Assembly (NCBI GenBank): GCA_903813345.2
Contig: CAIIXF020000005.1
Coordinates: forward strand, 4,247,375-4,311,374
Reading direction: 5' to 3'
DNA length: 64,000 nucleotides
From: Owenia fusiformis
Lineage: Eukaryota; Annelida; Polychaeta; Sabellida; Oweniidae
In this document: piece by piece, positions 43,641 through 54,559 of the stretch
Numbering within the stretch: the first letter of the stretch is position 1
How the letters are laid out: the number at the start of each line of letters is the position of its first letter
Notes under the pieces: generated by a model
Databases searched by the model: none
What the model was told of the DNA's origin: nothing
What the model saw: only the letters and a program-made list of their open reading frames with translations
Made by a program: the position numbers and the translations under genes

Positions 43641-43774
43641 AGATAGAGTAAAAGATTGAATGATGTACAAATGTGCAAAATATCAGGGAGTTATTTTTAA
43701 AAATGAAAAATATATGAGAAAAATATATGAGGAAAATGGTGTAAGGGTTTAATTTTTTTTGACCGCCCTGTATA

Positions 43775-44410
43775 ATGAATAACAATGACTAACTACTAAC
43801 TGTGAGGTGAACTAATGCCCAAGGGCCTGTCACACATGTTGATTGGATTGAGTTTTGTTTTCACTTGTATCATAGTTTACTTTTTGATCAGTTTTTATTC
43901 ACGGTTGTTCAGCTCTGAAGGATTATACTGTTATTTTCAAAAACTCTTTTTGCAGATATATATGATTATGATCATAATCCAAGAACAGGAACTCCCAAAG
44001 GTAATCATGAAATGGATCTGCAAAAGATCACAACTTCCCTCATAGGCATTCCAACATTAACACTCATCTGAAAAACAACTTTACAATTCATATTGGAACT
44101 CTTGGGAGAGAAATCAATGTGAATAATACCCCATAACATTGGAAAGGCCCATTAAATCATTTAATATCTAACATCCTCATCCAATATCAAAATTTTGTAA
44201 ACAGAAACAGTGACAAATTTTGGAACAAACACTGATAATTCATTCAAAGTATAATTCGTGATAAGTATAACTTTTTCCACAGTTTAAAAATATACATCCG
44301 ATATGCAATTTCCAATAACAGTAAATATAGCAATAAAGTAAAGAAAATAGGATTACATTCTTCAAATGAAGAGACGAGATATATGAGACAGGAATTAGGC
44401 GCACTGCAAA
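43775..44410. other. AT-rich spacer
   Basis: The 76-codon ORF at 43815-44045 is hydrophobic AT-rich translation without recognised homology. Confidence 0.35.
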
Positions 44411-44413
44411 ATC

Positions 44414-44536
44414 AAAGGTGTCAAAACCTAATTTTATAGATACAGTGGTTTAACAAAGGTGTCAAAACCTAATTTTATAGATACAGTGGTTTAACAAAGG
44501 TGTCAAAACCTAATTTTATAGATATAGCGGTCTAAA
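44414..44536 (+). repeat. Three tandem copies of a 41-bp unit
   Basis: AAAGGTGTCAAAACCTAATT starts at 44414, 44455 and 44496. Units 1 and 2 are identical. Unit 3 has a few changes near its end. AGGTGTCAAAACCT is partly self-complementary. Confidence 0.92.
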
Positions 44537-44539
44537 TTG

Positions 44540-45430
44540 TTGGCTATTGTATAGACACTTTATCAAGATGACTATTTGGTAACAAATTTAGCTTTTCCTT
44601 CGGATTGCATGTCACAAATGTGACATTTCAGGACCTAATACATTTGTAATTATGATTTACAGTCGACCTAGTGAAAAAGTAAAATAGTATATTACCAGCC
44701 CACATACTTATTATCACAATGTTTAATATATGTGGATCGTCATTATCAACATTCCTACTGCTACATTCTAGATCTACTATCAATTATAATTAGAATCAGG
44801 ATTTTTTATAAAATTCAGTTTCCTTTCTAATGCTTGTTGCCATATGTTTTGATGACTTATGTTTTACACACGATGTAACACTCAAGTATTCGGAAATATT
44901 CATTGTTTTGTATAGATCATGAAGCAGTTAAGGGATATTTAATGCCACAGACTATGGCCTTCTTTAGAAAATGCAATTAATTAAGCCAGGAAGCTTTTCT
45001 TTTGCTGAGAGCTTCTTGATAGAGGAAACCCATCTTAATCATATAATAAAGGGATTGAATATATTATTAAGGAATAGTGATAAAATACATAGACTGTTCT
45101 TATTTGAATAGTATACATGCACTATTGCTTTAATAAACTATGATTCTAGGCATATTTTTAAAATCTGTAAGCCAATGTATCACAAATATTTTCCCTGCTG
45201 TTTTTACTTGAAACTGTTCTTACTCTTAACACCTGGGTGCTATAAACAAAGATTACTGATTACTGTAATATTACACATGTTGATAGGAGTTGATAGGTTC
45301 AAGGTATATGATTTCTCAATCACATTGTTTTGGGAGAGTCAGAAAGTATTAACATTGAAATAACACAAGTACACCGAAAAGAATTGCATTAAGTCCTCAT
45401 CCATATTTTGCTTACAATGGTATTTTAATG
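44540..45430. other. AT-rich spacer
   Basis: Nothing recognised. The 62-codon ORF 45175-45363 is not called. Confidence 0.35.
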
Positions 45431-45438
45431 TTTCTTAG

Positions 45439-45578
45439 ATAACTTGGTGGGCATCCAGGAAATCTCAAAAGCTTTGGTACCTCAAATCAGTGCTACATTA
45501 AACATAGATTTAAGATCAGCTAATAGATTTATATGCGCTCAAAGCATTCAGATCTACTCAGGGTCATCCATTTTTATG
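45439..45578 (+). CDS. Candidate single internal exon of an unidentified gene
   Basis: A 140-bp open segment is bounded by TTTAATGTTTCTTAG (acceptor) and ATG|GTAAGT (consensus donor). In frame it encodes about 46 residues, LVGIQEISKALVPQISATLN and onward to SGSSIF, starting at phase 2 and ending at phase 0. The composition is more protein-like than most AT-rich ORFs here. I recognise no domain. It is the only place in the window where good splice signals and an open frame coincide, but no companion exons were found within several kb, so a chance match is quite possible. If real, the gene must have very long introns. Confidence 0.25.
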
Positions 45579-46303
45579 GTAAGTAAATTAGTTTCATGGA
45601 TCATAAATCATTCTACTTCCACTCCTGTTCACGTTGAAATGTCCAGTAGCACCCTTGGGGTATCTAAATGATGTTCTATCCAATTTGTGTTAGTCTCAAA
45701 ATGATTTACCTAATTGTAATTCTGGTATTATTACAAGGACATTGTTAAATAATGACATTGATTTTGCTATCAAAATGGCAATCTTGACTTTTTTCTCTGA
45801 AGATTAAACATTAATTACTTGGGCATCGATACCTTTGTTCTCTTGGGGACATTCCTGTAGTTATTGGATGGTTTGATGAGTGTAGTTGTGCATGTAAATG
45901 GAAGCCTATTAGATTAGCCTAGTTATGTTGAGAATAATGGACACAATATAGTTACATTCCCTTATTTGAACTCACTTTTAAGTAACACTTGGCTGATATT
46001 TCAGCTGCTTTGTCAGGATTGGAAATAATACAACTAAACATTAATCAGTATAAACTTGCTCCTTGTAATTCTTCTGGAATGTCATATTTTGCACTGTTTC
46101 ATGTTTTTCTTTTTCAAACAGCCATTTTGTCTCATTTTGTGTGCCTGTGAAATTCTCCATTTGTCCTTCTGTGCGACTTCCAGATGAATCACTAACAATT
46201 TTCCAACATTTGGGTATTCCAGCAATGATATTCATGTTGGCATTAGCAGCAAGGAGAAGGCCAAATGAAAGGACAAGCATAAAAAGTGGGAAGCAAGCAA
46301 ATA

Positions 46304-46549
46304 CAGGCCATCCAACTGTCCCGCATTTTGCGTATTTGTCATGCATTCGCTGGGAAATTTGAAGTCACGCCAGTTTTTTTTCTGTGACAGACACACAAAT
46401 ACGCATTTTACCTGATTATTGTCCAGCAAAAATATTCTTGTAGAAAAACTTCCAAAAAATGATCGCCGATACAGCACAAACCCAAACGCCGAAAAAATAT
46501 ATAAAAAAATATTTCATACAGAAATAGGTGTTCCCAAGTTGACAGGCCT
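46304..46549. mobile_element. hAT-like MITE (family CAGGSCTGTCAAC)
   Basis: The left end is CAGGCCATCCAACTGTCCCG and the right end (reverse complement) is AGGCCTGTCAACTTGGGAAC. GCAAATA sits at both borders (46297-46303, 46550-46556). The body shares GAAATTTGAAGTCACGCC-type and AATACGCATTTTACCTG blocks with 16398-16796. Short ORFs overlapping the left border are chance. Confidence 0.7.
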
Positions 46550-46559
46550 GCAAATAGCT

Positions 46560-48280
46560 ATGTATATGAGGGGCATTTAGTCTAAAGGAGTTGTAAATGT
46601 TTTATATCTCAGAATCTGATTTATAGGGTAGCAACAAAATAGCAAATAACATATTCAGTTGACCTACAAATGTAATCTTTACAATCTCAAACATAATTTC
46701 ATAAAAAGATCCAATATATGTTATCAATTGGTGAAGTTGATTAAGACTCAAAGTGCAAAAATGAGGGGCAACCATATTGATAGTTAAATTGAATGAAAAA
46801 ATCTGGAGTTTCCTTAAAAACGTATAGTTTTGGGGGATTTTTAGAAACTGGAAATGACAAGGAATAATATGACCCCAACATATTTTACAATAAAATAAAT
46901 AATCATAAATGTCATGCCATAAGTTAATGCTCATGATATTGCCAAAAGTGACTTTCAAATGACAATTTGTAATAATATGCAACAATGCAATTTGGCTTAG
47001 AGTACCACAAGTGAAAAAACAGCTTGAACTTAAAGACAACAACCCCTTCAATCTGCCTTATTATAAAAACTGCTATTGAGATGTCTCCTCAAATCAATCC
47101 ACTTTCAATTGAAAATACCATTGACTCATCTTGGAAATGGTTTCTTACTGATGAGTCAGACATAGAATGGCCCTGTGCTGGTATCCACCAGCGCATGAAG
47201 AGGGGAAAATGCTTTATTGCACTATCAAAGGCATCACCAACTGCTGGTGTCCCTACTCCTTACTTGAACAAGTGATACAATTAGAAAGTCGGGATATATA
47301 TGCAACATCTGTGACAGCATTAGTAAAAAGTATATCCCACTCTGTGAAGTAAAAATACCTTGCCTACTTTGTAAAAGTTATCATGGAAAAAGCTAGAAAT
47401 AAATCACTGAATACTCATTCCCAGACAGGATACAATGACATACTTTAGATTTACTGATAGAATGAGAGGTGGATTGAACAAGGTGTTGATTAAATTGCTA
47501 TAACGGTTTCCTATATTTCTTTTTTCTATTTCCTGATTTAATTATTTCTTTGTTTGTTAGATCATACTAAGAACAAGATAATTAGATATTGAATGTTTGT
47601 TTTTCATAGGACTGGTTTGTGGTCCTTGATGTTTCTTTTTCTAGCTGTGATGTGTTCCCTTTTAGTCGTTGTGTTTTTACATATCCAATTATCCATATTT
47701 ATTTCCAAGTGAAGGGAAAGACTAGGGAATACACATTCTTCATTACATTTGATGTTAACTGAAGTCTTATCAATTAGATTAGCACAGGAACAACCTCCAG
47801 ATTAATCTTATTTACAGGCAGCACTGAAATCTTGACACTTTTATCAAATTAATTCACTTGAAAATTGTGTTAGCACTTATTGATAAATGATGATCATAAT
47901 AATATTGGTAAATCCAAAAATAAACTGTAACAGTAATCCATTTGGACAGTTTGACTTACTTCACCAAATTGACATAATTTTTCATTATATTCAGTACACC
48001 TATTTTTGTTGGACTTTATCACAGCATTATAGATAAAGTAACAAATGGACATCTCATTATTGTGTTAGAAAACAGATTCATGACACATAGTAAGATGGTA
48101 ATTAATGGTAATCAATTGTAATTGCTGCCATGACAGCTCCAGGCCAAAGATCTTCCTTGGGACCAGAACATGTGCAAAACAAATCAATTAGCAACATGAG
48201 TCTTCTGTTTGGGTTCACACAATGATAAAACGTTACTATAGACATATCAGATAATACCAAAACAAGAAATGGAACTGAAA
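46560..48280. other. AT-rich DNA with an unassigned 149-codon minus ORF
   Basis: The ORF at 46602-47051 (minus) is long for chance, but its translation is a mix of Phe, Ile, Leu, Cys and His without motifs, signal peptide or splice context. The plus strand at 47024-47352 has short ORFs that may be a decayed element. I cannot assign either. Confidence 0.3.
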
Positions 48281-48282
48281 TA

Positions 48283-48503
48283 CTGTACTCCCGGTTAATT
48301 TCACAAGTATTAACTTCCTAATAACAATTGACAAACAATTTACAAAACATGAAATGCAATGGAGTCGCAGGTAAAAAAAATTCACAAATCCCTAGGGATT
48401 TAATTGACAATTTCACAAAGATTAATTTTCATGATTCTACCAAAATCGCGAAAAGCGTGATACTAAATCTTATGCGAGAATGTGAAAATTACGGGGAGTA
48501 CAG
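48283..48503. mobile_element. TA-flanked MITE with CTGTACTCCC TIRs
   Basis: The left end is CTGTACTCCCGGTTAATTTC and the right end (reverse complement) is CTGTACTCCCCGTAATTTTC. TA lies on both sides (48281-48282, 48504-48505). It is related at the ends to 9709-10206. The 61-codon ORF inside is not homologous to the one there. Confidence 0.8.
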
Positions 48504-48509
48504 TAGTAC

Positions 48510-50120
48510 ATAAAAAGTAAAAAATACAAGTTTATGATACTGTACTAATTCTTTTATAGTTTGAAGGGCAGTTGAATGACACCAAAGGCTCTTTAGTAAA
48601 ATAAAAATAAATTGTGTAAAATTGAATGGAATATGAAATAAAAAATATTAAGTATTTCTTAAGCTGTTACATTCTCATAATATTAATTCACTTAAGTGTA
48701 ATCAAAATTGAACTTAAATGTTGAATCTGTCATAGATGAATTCAGAAATTGCAAGAAAAATTTTCAATAGCTAATTCGCTCATTAATGTTTTCTACCATC
48801 TTGAATTTAACATTCAACAAAAGTCAATGTTAGTTAGTAGAAAATAATTATGATATTCATGTTTATTCCATACAAATTCTCACCAATTACAAAATTAAAT
48901 TGTGAAGAAATTGTAATATCTTGGTCTGTATGATTCATAATCATGAAAGGTGAAACATCTTTTGTCTTTACTAGACTATGATATAATTACATGTATCTCA
49001 ACAAAATTATAATAACTGTATTGAAATTAAAGTTGATCGATTATGCTTCAAAGGTTACAGAAGGATTTGTTTAATACCTGGGGTTAAGTGTAATATGCAC
49101 TGAATGAAACAACTTTGGTCTATATATGAGGAAGGAAAAAAGAGGGGTGCGAAATCTCAGAGAAGGGAAAATAATTTTCTGCACCATTTTGCAGTTATCA
49201 TACTCTGTATTGATGCAATTGGTTCACATTATTAGCTTCAAAATTGTTAATCAAATTGAATGCATGATATGTAAAAGAGGCTTTATAGGAACAGAATAAA
49301 CGAGAAAATGTAATTGATTGTGTTTTTTCTCAATGAGTGTTACCTCCCTTTGGGAATTTCCAAAAGGTCACATGATATGTAAATGAGAAAAGTCATTGCT
49401 TTCCTTCGCTTTCTAATTGAAAGCCCATGTAAAGACTCCTAATATTATTAAACAGACAAACCTGGCAACCAAAGTCTTTATAAGCCCAGATGTGACAGTT
49501 TTTAAGCTTTTACAAATGATAGAAGTAACTTATAATATGTTTCAGACAAAACTGTACTGAACAAAATATTTGAAAAAAGGGAGAACAATCAAAAAATGTG
49601 GAAATCTTTGTTATAACTGCTGTTTGAGAATGTTTTGTGATGCAAACTCACTAAACTATAACTTCAACTGATAAGTTATCAGGATAGCTTGTTTTTTTTA
49701 CTGACCAATCATGTATATTTGTGGTCATATTTAGCATTTGGACTCCATGTCCTCACAGTCTGTATAAATTCAAAGTTCCCTCACCCCAAATTGAATTGGC
49801 TAATTCAAATCGGATGAGGTAAAAAAAAAAACGCCAATTTGCGAATGTTCCGGATATTACGTTCGCCCTTGGGTTACATGAAAAATGGTCCACTGAATCA
49901 ATTTGTATTCATGGGACTTTGTTACCTGACCCAGTTATAAGGTCTGCTCAATGAGGATTTGTTGTGAAGTCTCATTTTAATTAGATTTTGTATATTTAAC
50001 CACAAGGATATTGGTCTAACTATTGATAGGATGATATTAATTTTAGTATAACAAATATTGTCATATCTATCTATTTAGAATATCTCACAACAGGCTAAAC
50101 AGTTGAAAGAACAACATTAT
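48510..50120. other. AT-rich apparently unique DNA
   Basis: No transposon structure was seen. About 49200-49480 has several homeodomain/POU-like words (ATGTAAATGAG, TAATTG) that might be regulatory. Confidence 0.35.
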
Positions 50121-50128
50121 TTGATTTA

Positions 50129-51048
50129 CAGGGTGATCCATATGTTTCAGGAATGATGCTGTATTTTAGTTGTTTTCTTTTCAATATGGCTGAATTTTTT
50201 GTGAGTGAATTGAGAGGTTTTATATCATGAAAGCCAGTAGACCTGAAAATATGGTTGCTATAGTAACCCAGGGGTAGGGTAGGTGGAACAGGTGGAACAA
50301 GCGTCAAAATATATGTCATATTTGTAAAAATGTTTTCATAGTTGCATCAAAGTCAGAAATTAAGCAAAAATGAAAGTGAATTCCTGGAAATTAAAAAGAA
50401 TTGTCATCATTGATGATATATCACAATTGAAAACCTGTCATGTCATGGGTATCAAAGGAGAATAATCACAGGTCATTTTGACTGAGTGGCCATCTTGAAA
50501 AGTGAAAATGTCATCAGTTAAAGATGAATTTCAACTAAGGTAACATACAACAGTCCAAGACTGTGAAAAATAAGTTTTCTGCAGCAGTTAAAATTAAATA
50601 CCTTGGGAGTATATATGGGGACTTAATGACAACAACCTCAAGAGTGTATCCAGGCCTGTCAACTTGGGAACACCTAACATGAGTGACTTACAAATGTTGA
50701 ACATCTTTGCTCAAATTTTGGACACCTTGGTCCAAATCTGAACACTTTGGCCACATTTTGCGCACCTTTGTTCACATTTTATTGCATATAACCAAACTTT
50801 GGACACCTCAAAATGTTCGCGCTCACGTCCTATCAACGGGGGGGTATGGAGGTAGAACTTTGACAACCTAATACTTTCTAACACTTCATACAAAAAACAA
50901 CTGTTAATTTACAAATATTTCACACCTGATCCACCTATCTTACCCCTGGGTACTATAGCAACTGTATCATTAAGTCTCGTGAGCTTCATGATATGAAAAG
51001 AAAACCACTAAAATACAGCATCATTCCTGAAACATATGTAACCCCCTG
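50129..51048. mobile_element. 920-bp Tc1/mariner-like MITE with long TIRs
   Basis: The left end CAGGGTGATCCATATGTTTC and the right end (reverse complement CAGGGGGTTACATATGTTTC) start TIRs that stay similar for about 150-190 bp (AGGAATGATGCTGTATTTTA, then a TATAG-AACCCAGGGGTA-type block). TA flanks lie at 50127-50128 and 51049-51050. A CAGGCCTGTCAAC-family left end lies inside at 50651. No transposase. Confidence 0.82.
50651..50840 (+). mobile_element. CAGGSCTGTCAAC-family left end nested in the 920-bp element
   Basis: CAGGCCTGTCAACTTGGGAA then ATGAGTGACTTACAAATGTT, TTTGGACACCTTGGTCC and AATGTTCGCGCTCACGTCC, as in 16590-16796 (inverse). The other end is absent. Confidence 0.62.
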
Positions 51049-51054
51049 TATATT

Positions 51055-53285
51055 TACAACTGGAGCAGTTAGCATATTCTCTAAAATAACAGGCAATCTA
51101 GGTGAAAACAACAAGGGAAAATTGCCTGTTGCAAGCTGTTCATGAAACTCCAACATATAGAAACAAAACCTTGATAGAAATAGCTAGAAAGGAGTAAAAA
51201 TCTGCTGATCTATATGAAATGTATTGATCAATATTTATAGGTTTCCATTACCACATCATTCAAACAGGATTTGATAATTTTGGTCACGTAACTGATTAAT
51301 ATATTGAAATGAAGAGAAGCATTTAATTCAACCATTCTTGAAATGTCTTGTGAAGTCTACTCAAGTCTTTCCTTTAAGATTGCTTCAACAATTCTTACTT
51401 GACCTACCGTGAATTTATAGCAGTAATTTAGAACCGTACCCTGGTTTATATCATGAATAAAACATTCCTGATGGGTCTTTGTTGCAACGTCTTCCAATAT
51501 CTTTTCCAAACCCATCATCTGAAATTTTATTTGATTGCTAATTCGGGCATTTATATTTCTTTTTCTTAATTCTTCATCGGAATTCCAATCAGCTTTTCAT
51601 ACATTTACGACAAGATTATCCATATTATCTCTAAATTTGACGTAATAACTATCTTTTCGGACATAAATATAGGAGTTTCATTATAACTTCATTGTTTGTG
51701 CTATCACCTTTGTAATTAATAGAAGCAGACATTGTAATTGCAAGTGATGAGCTTCAGATATATGGCGCTGTGCTACATAAAAGATTTTTTTGGTCATTTC
51801 AATCTATGTAAGAAACAATATTACAGGAAATTACAGGGTTGAGACTAATAAATTTGATGTTTGAACAACTGTGACTTTCCTTTTAAGATTATCTGACCAT
51901 GTAATAATAATAACATGGTTTAGTAAGTGCAGATATATTTATGCCTATGGTATTGCCTTATTTTTTTATTTCCTGGAAGAGCACTAATATTGGTGGCAAC
52001 ATCTGAATAGCATGAAACTGAGAATTCTCATTCATTGGACATTTAAAATGTAATCATAGATGTTGTTTGTAGGCTAAGGACACCAGAGCCTTGATACATT
52101 ACTATTACTTTAAAGACTATACGTGGTAAACAGCATCATTCACTTCAATATGTAAACAAGTACTAAATGGAAAGGACAATACCCAGCTAAAAAATGGTCA
52201 CCTAAAATAACATCAAAATAGTCTCCTTAAAATCAATCAGACATGAGATATCCATACCAAGAAATATACCTCAAATTTCAAAACAGTCTACCATGTGGTG
52301 TATCATACCAATAGTCCAAGGGACTATTCACTTTCCATCTTAACTTGAAGGCCTACTATGTGTATGTGTATTTTCAACATTCTTTGGCAAAATTAAGACT
52401 TACTTTTTGACTTCATAGTATTTCCAATGGATTGAGAAGTACTTTCTCTTTTATTGGACACCAAAGACAGCTCAACCGGACCACATCAAAGCTTACAATA
52501 AATTTTTTTTTTTTTTTTGATCTGTCAAGTTTTATATATCAAGTTAATACTAATATCAATAAAAGATGGCGAAGTTCTTTGTATCACAGAATCCATTCAC
52601 TTTTTTTAGAAGTGTCTTCATCTTTTAAATCAAGAGTTATTTCAAACTTACACTTTATCAAACATGGGCATGCACTATTAATGATCTCTGAACTTCAAAT
52701 GCTTTTTTCTTTGTGCATTATATTTTTCTAGGTTCAATATTAAAGCAAAAAATTAATCTTTGTGTCATATTTGATTGAGTATGTGAGTAACATGTTTCAA
52801 TGATTATTTTATCCTTTTCTTTCTGAAGTAAGTATAGTGGGGCTTTCGGATTTTAAGCCTCATAAAGATGACACCCTTAGTTCAATATAAAGTAAATATA
52901 AGTAACATTGGGCTTCATGATGAGACCTGCCTTTTCTAGCTAATTTTACGATGAAATACCTCTATGGTAAAAGAAAGTTAATGTTAAAACATATGTTAGA
53001 ACATCTCAAGACTGGTTCTATTTACTAATATAATATAAAGGATCATCAAATATAAAAAATGTAAAATTTACACTATTTATGCAATAAAAGTGGTTCTCAA
53101 ACAACTCATCCTCCTAAGCAGGTGTCCAGAATCCGTACCTCCTTCTTCCCAACTGCTATAACCAAGTTGGATGCGCCCAATTAAACTGAATCATGTGATT
53201 TAATTATGCACCGATGACGTAAACATGATTGCTGTCACAGTGTTGTGACAGTGAATCAAATTGCGAGTTCTTAAGGGGGTAAAAA
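51055..53285. other. AT-rich apparently unique DNA
   Basis: There is a T16-type tract at about 52501-52517. The 99-codon ORF 52432-52731 spans this homopolymer and lacks homology, so it is not called. Confidence 0.35.
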
Positions 53286-53294
53286 GAAAGAACA

Positions 53295-53640
53295 TATAAG
53301 CGTAAATGCCAAAGGGAAGGGTGACTAAAAACTTTAAAGAAACCCAACAAGAAAAGCAAACTGTAAGTGTAAATTAGTACTTACTTAGAATAATTATTCC
53401 CTTATCTTACATAATGTATGTTTCAAATATAGTACTATATTGATGAATTCAAGGAATTATATAAATATATAAGCACAAATGCCAAAAGGGAAGGGTGACT
53501 AAAAACTTTAAGGAAACCCAACAACAAAAGCAAACTGTAAGTGTAAATCTGTCATAAGAAAAGTAGACTCTATATATCCCAAAACCATGATCTAACGTGA
53601 AAAGAAACAATGTCTAACATCCCCCTCCCCCTCTATGGGA
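53295..53640 (-). repeat. Family B, two partial copies 176 bp apart
   Basis: AAGGGAAGGGTGACTAAAAA with AAAGCAAACTGTAAGTGTAA occurs at about 53313-53371 and about 53491-53547. The second continues into CATGATCTAACGTGAAAAGA and TGTCTAACATCCCCCTCCC. Confidence 0.75.
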
Positions 53641-53895
53641 AGAAGATATTCTGGATTTTGAAGCCCTGTGATCGGAGGATGCAAACAACTATACATATAT
53701 GTATAATGTATTTCATTTGAACACACAGTTATCTCTGACCTTATACTATCATTATTTGCTACAATTAATGCAATGCAATTAATGCAATGTTTAGACTGGA
53801 TTAGATGGCTTTTGTAAGTCTCTCTTCAACTTGATATGAACATTTTTATTGTACCCTTGTGTTCAGTTTGCCTGGTTGGTGGGCAGGTGGTCGGG

Positions 53896-54549
53896 TAGTG
53901 GTTGGAAGACTGACTCGTGTACTCGAGTTTTACTCGCATTTGTCCTAAAAATCAATTGATCGAGTTGAAAACTTGAACTCACGATTTGAAATTTTTACCA
54001 AAAAAATATTTTTCACTCGTTTTCACCTTACCTTGACTCGCGATTCGTCTCTACTATTCACAATTTCCATGCTTATAGTTGTAATGTTCTGCTTAATCTG
54101 TATAGAATACAACTTATTTTCTATTTAATGCCATGTGCGGAGGACAAACATACTTGGATTTTATTCTGCTTTCGTTATTTTTATGCAAAAGTTTCATTTC
54201 CGGTTTGATGCATTCTGGGAATATCCAACAGCCGGGAATTTTAAAATTCGTCCACCGCGGTGCATCCTGGAACTTTCTGGATTGACGAAGTTTGTTTTCA
54301 CTATTTATCCGGTAAGTTTTACTATCTATAGGGGACTAGGGGTGAACTTTAACGATCTATAGGGATGTGCAATACGATTTAGACAATAAAAAGTATAGAG
54401 GCACTTGAAAGACTTTATCAAATTGATGAATTCTGCCGCTACTTGGGAAACTGAAACCGGAAGTAACTCAACTTAAGTCAAATCGCGAATATAATCGTGG
54501 TTTTTCATGGCCCACTCGAGTGGAGATTTTCAGGCGAGTCCGACCACTA
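53896..54549. mobile_element. hAT-type non-autonomous element with perfect 8-bp target duplication
   Basis: The left end is TAGTGGTTGGAAGACTGACTC and the right end (reverse complement) is TAGTGGTCGGACTCGCCTG, with ACTCGAGT-type words further in. TGGTCGGG lies on both sides (53888-53895, 54550-54557), an exact 8-bp duplication typical of hAT. The interior is less AT-rich than its surroundings and holds GCATTCTGGGAA (54210-54221), CACCGCGGTGCATC and ACCGGAAGT (54457-54465). No transposase; the 75-codon ORF is not recognised. Confidence 0.88.
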
Positions 54550-54559
54550 TGGTCGGGGT

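Larger units (their letters stand above)
42982..43770. mobile_element. Tc1/mariner-like element with CAGGGYGG TIRs
   Basis: The left end is CAGGGTGGTAAAAAAATGG and the right end (reverse complement) is CAGGGCGGTCAAAAAAAATT. Both sides also share an inner ATTTTCCT-type block. The element is TA-flanked (42980-42981, 43771-43772). It contains a transposase remnant on the minus strand and a family B repeat (43400-43640). It interrupts a reverse transcriptase remnant. Confidence 0.78.

Noticed and set aside
46602-47051. 149-codon minus-strand ORF, the longest not assigned to an element
   Set aside because: The translation is rich in Phe/Leu/Ile/His/Cys with no motif, no splice sites and no promoter. 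An ORF this long can occur in the reverse frame of AT-rich decayed sequence.
47024-47352. hAT transposase C-terminus
   Set aside because: A weak impression only. The dimerisation-domain motifs expected for hAT are not present in any frame.
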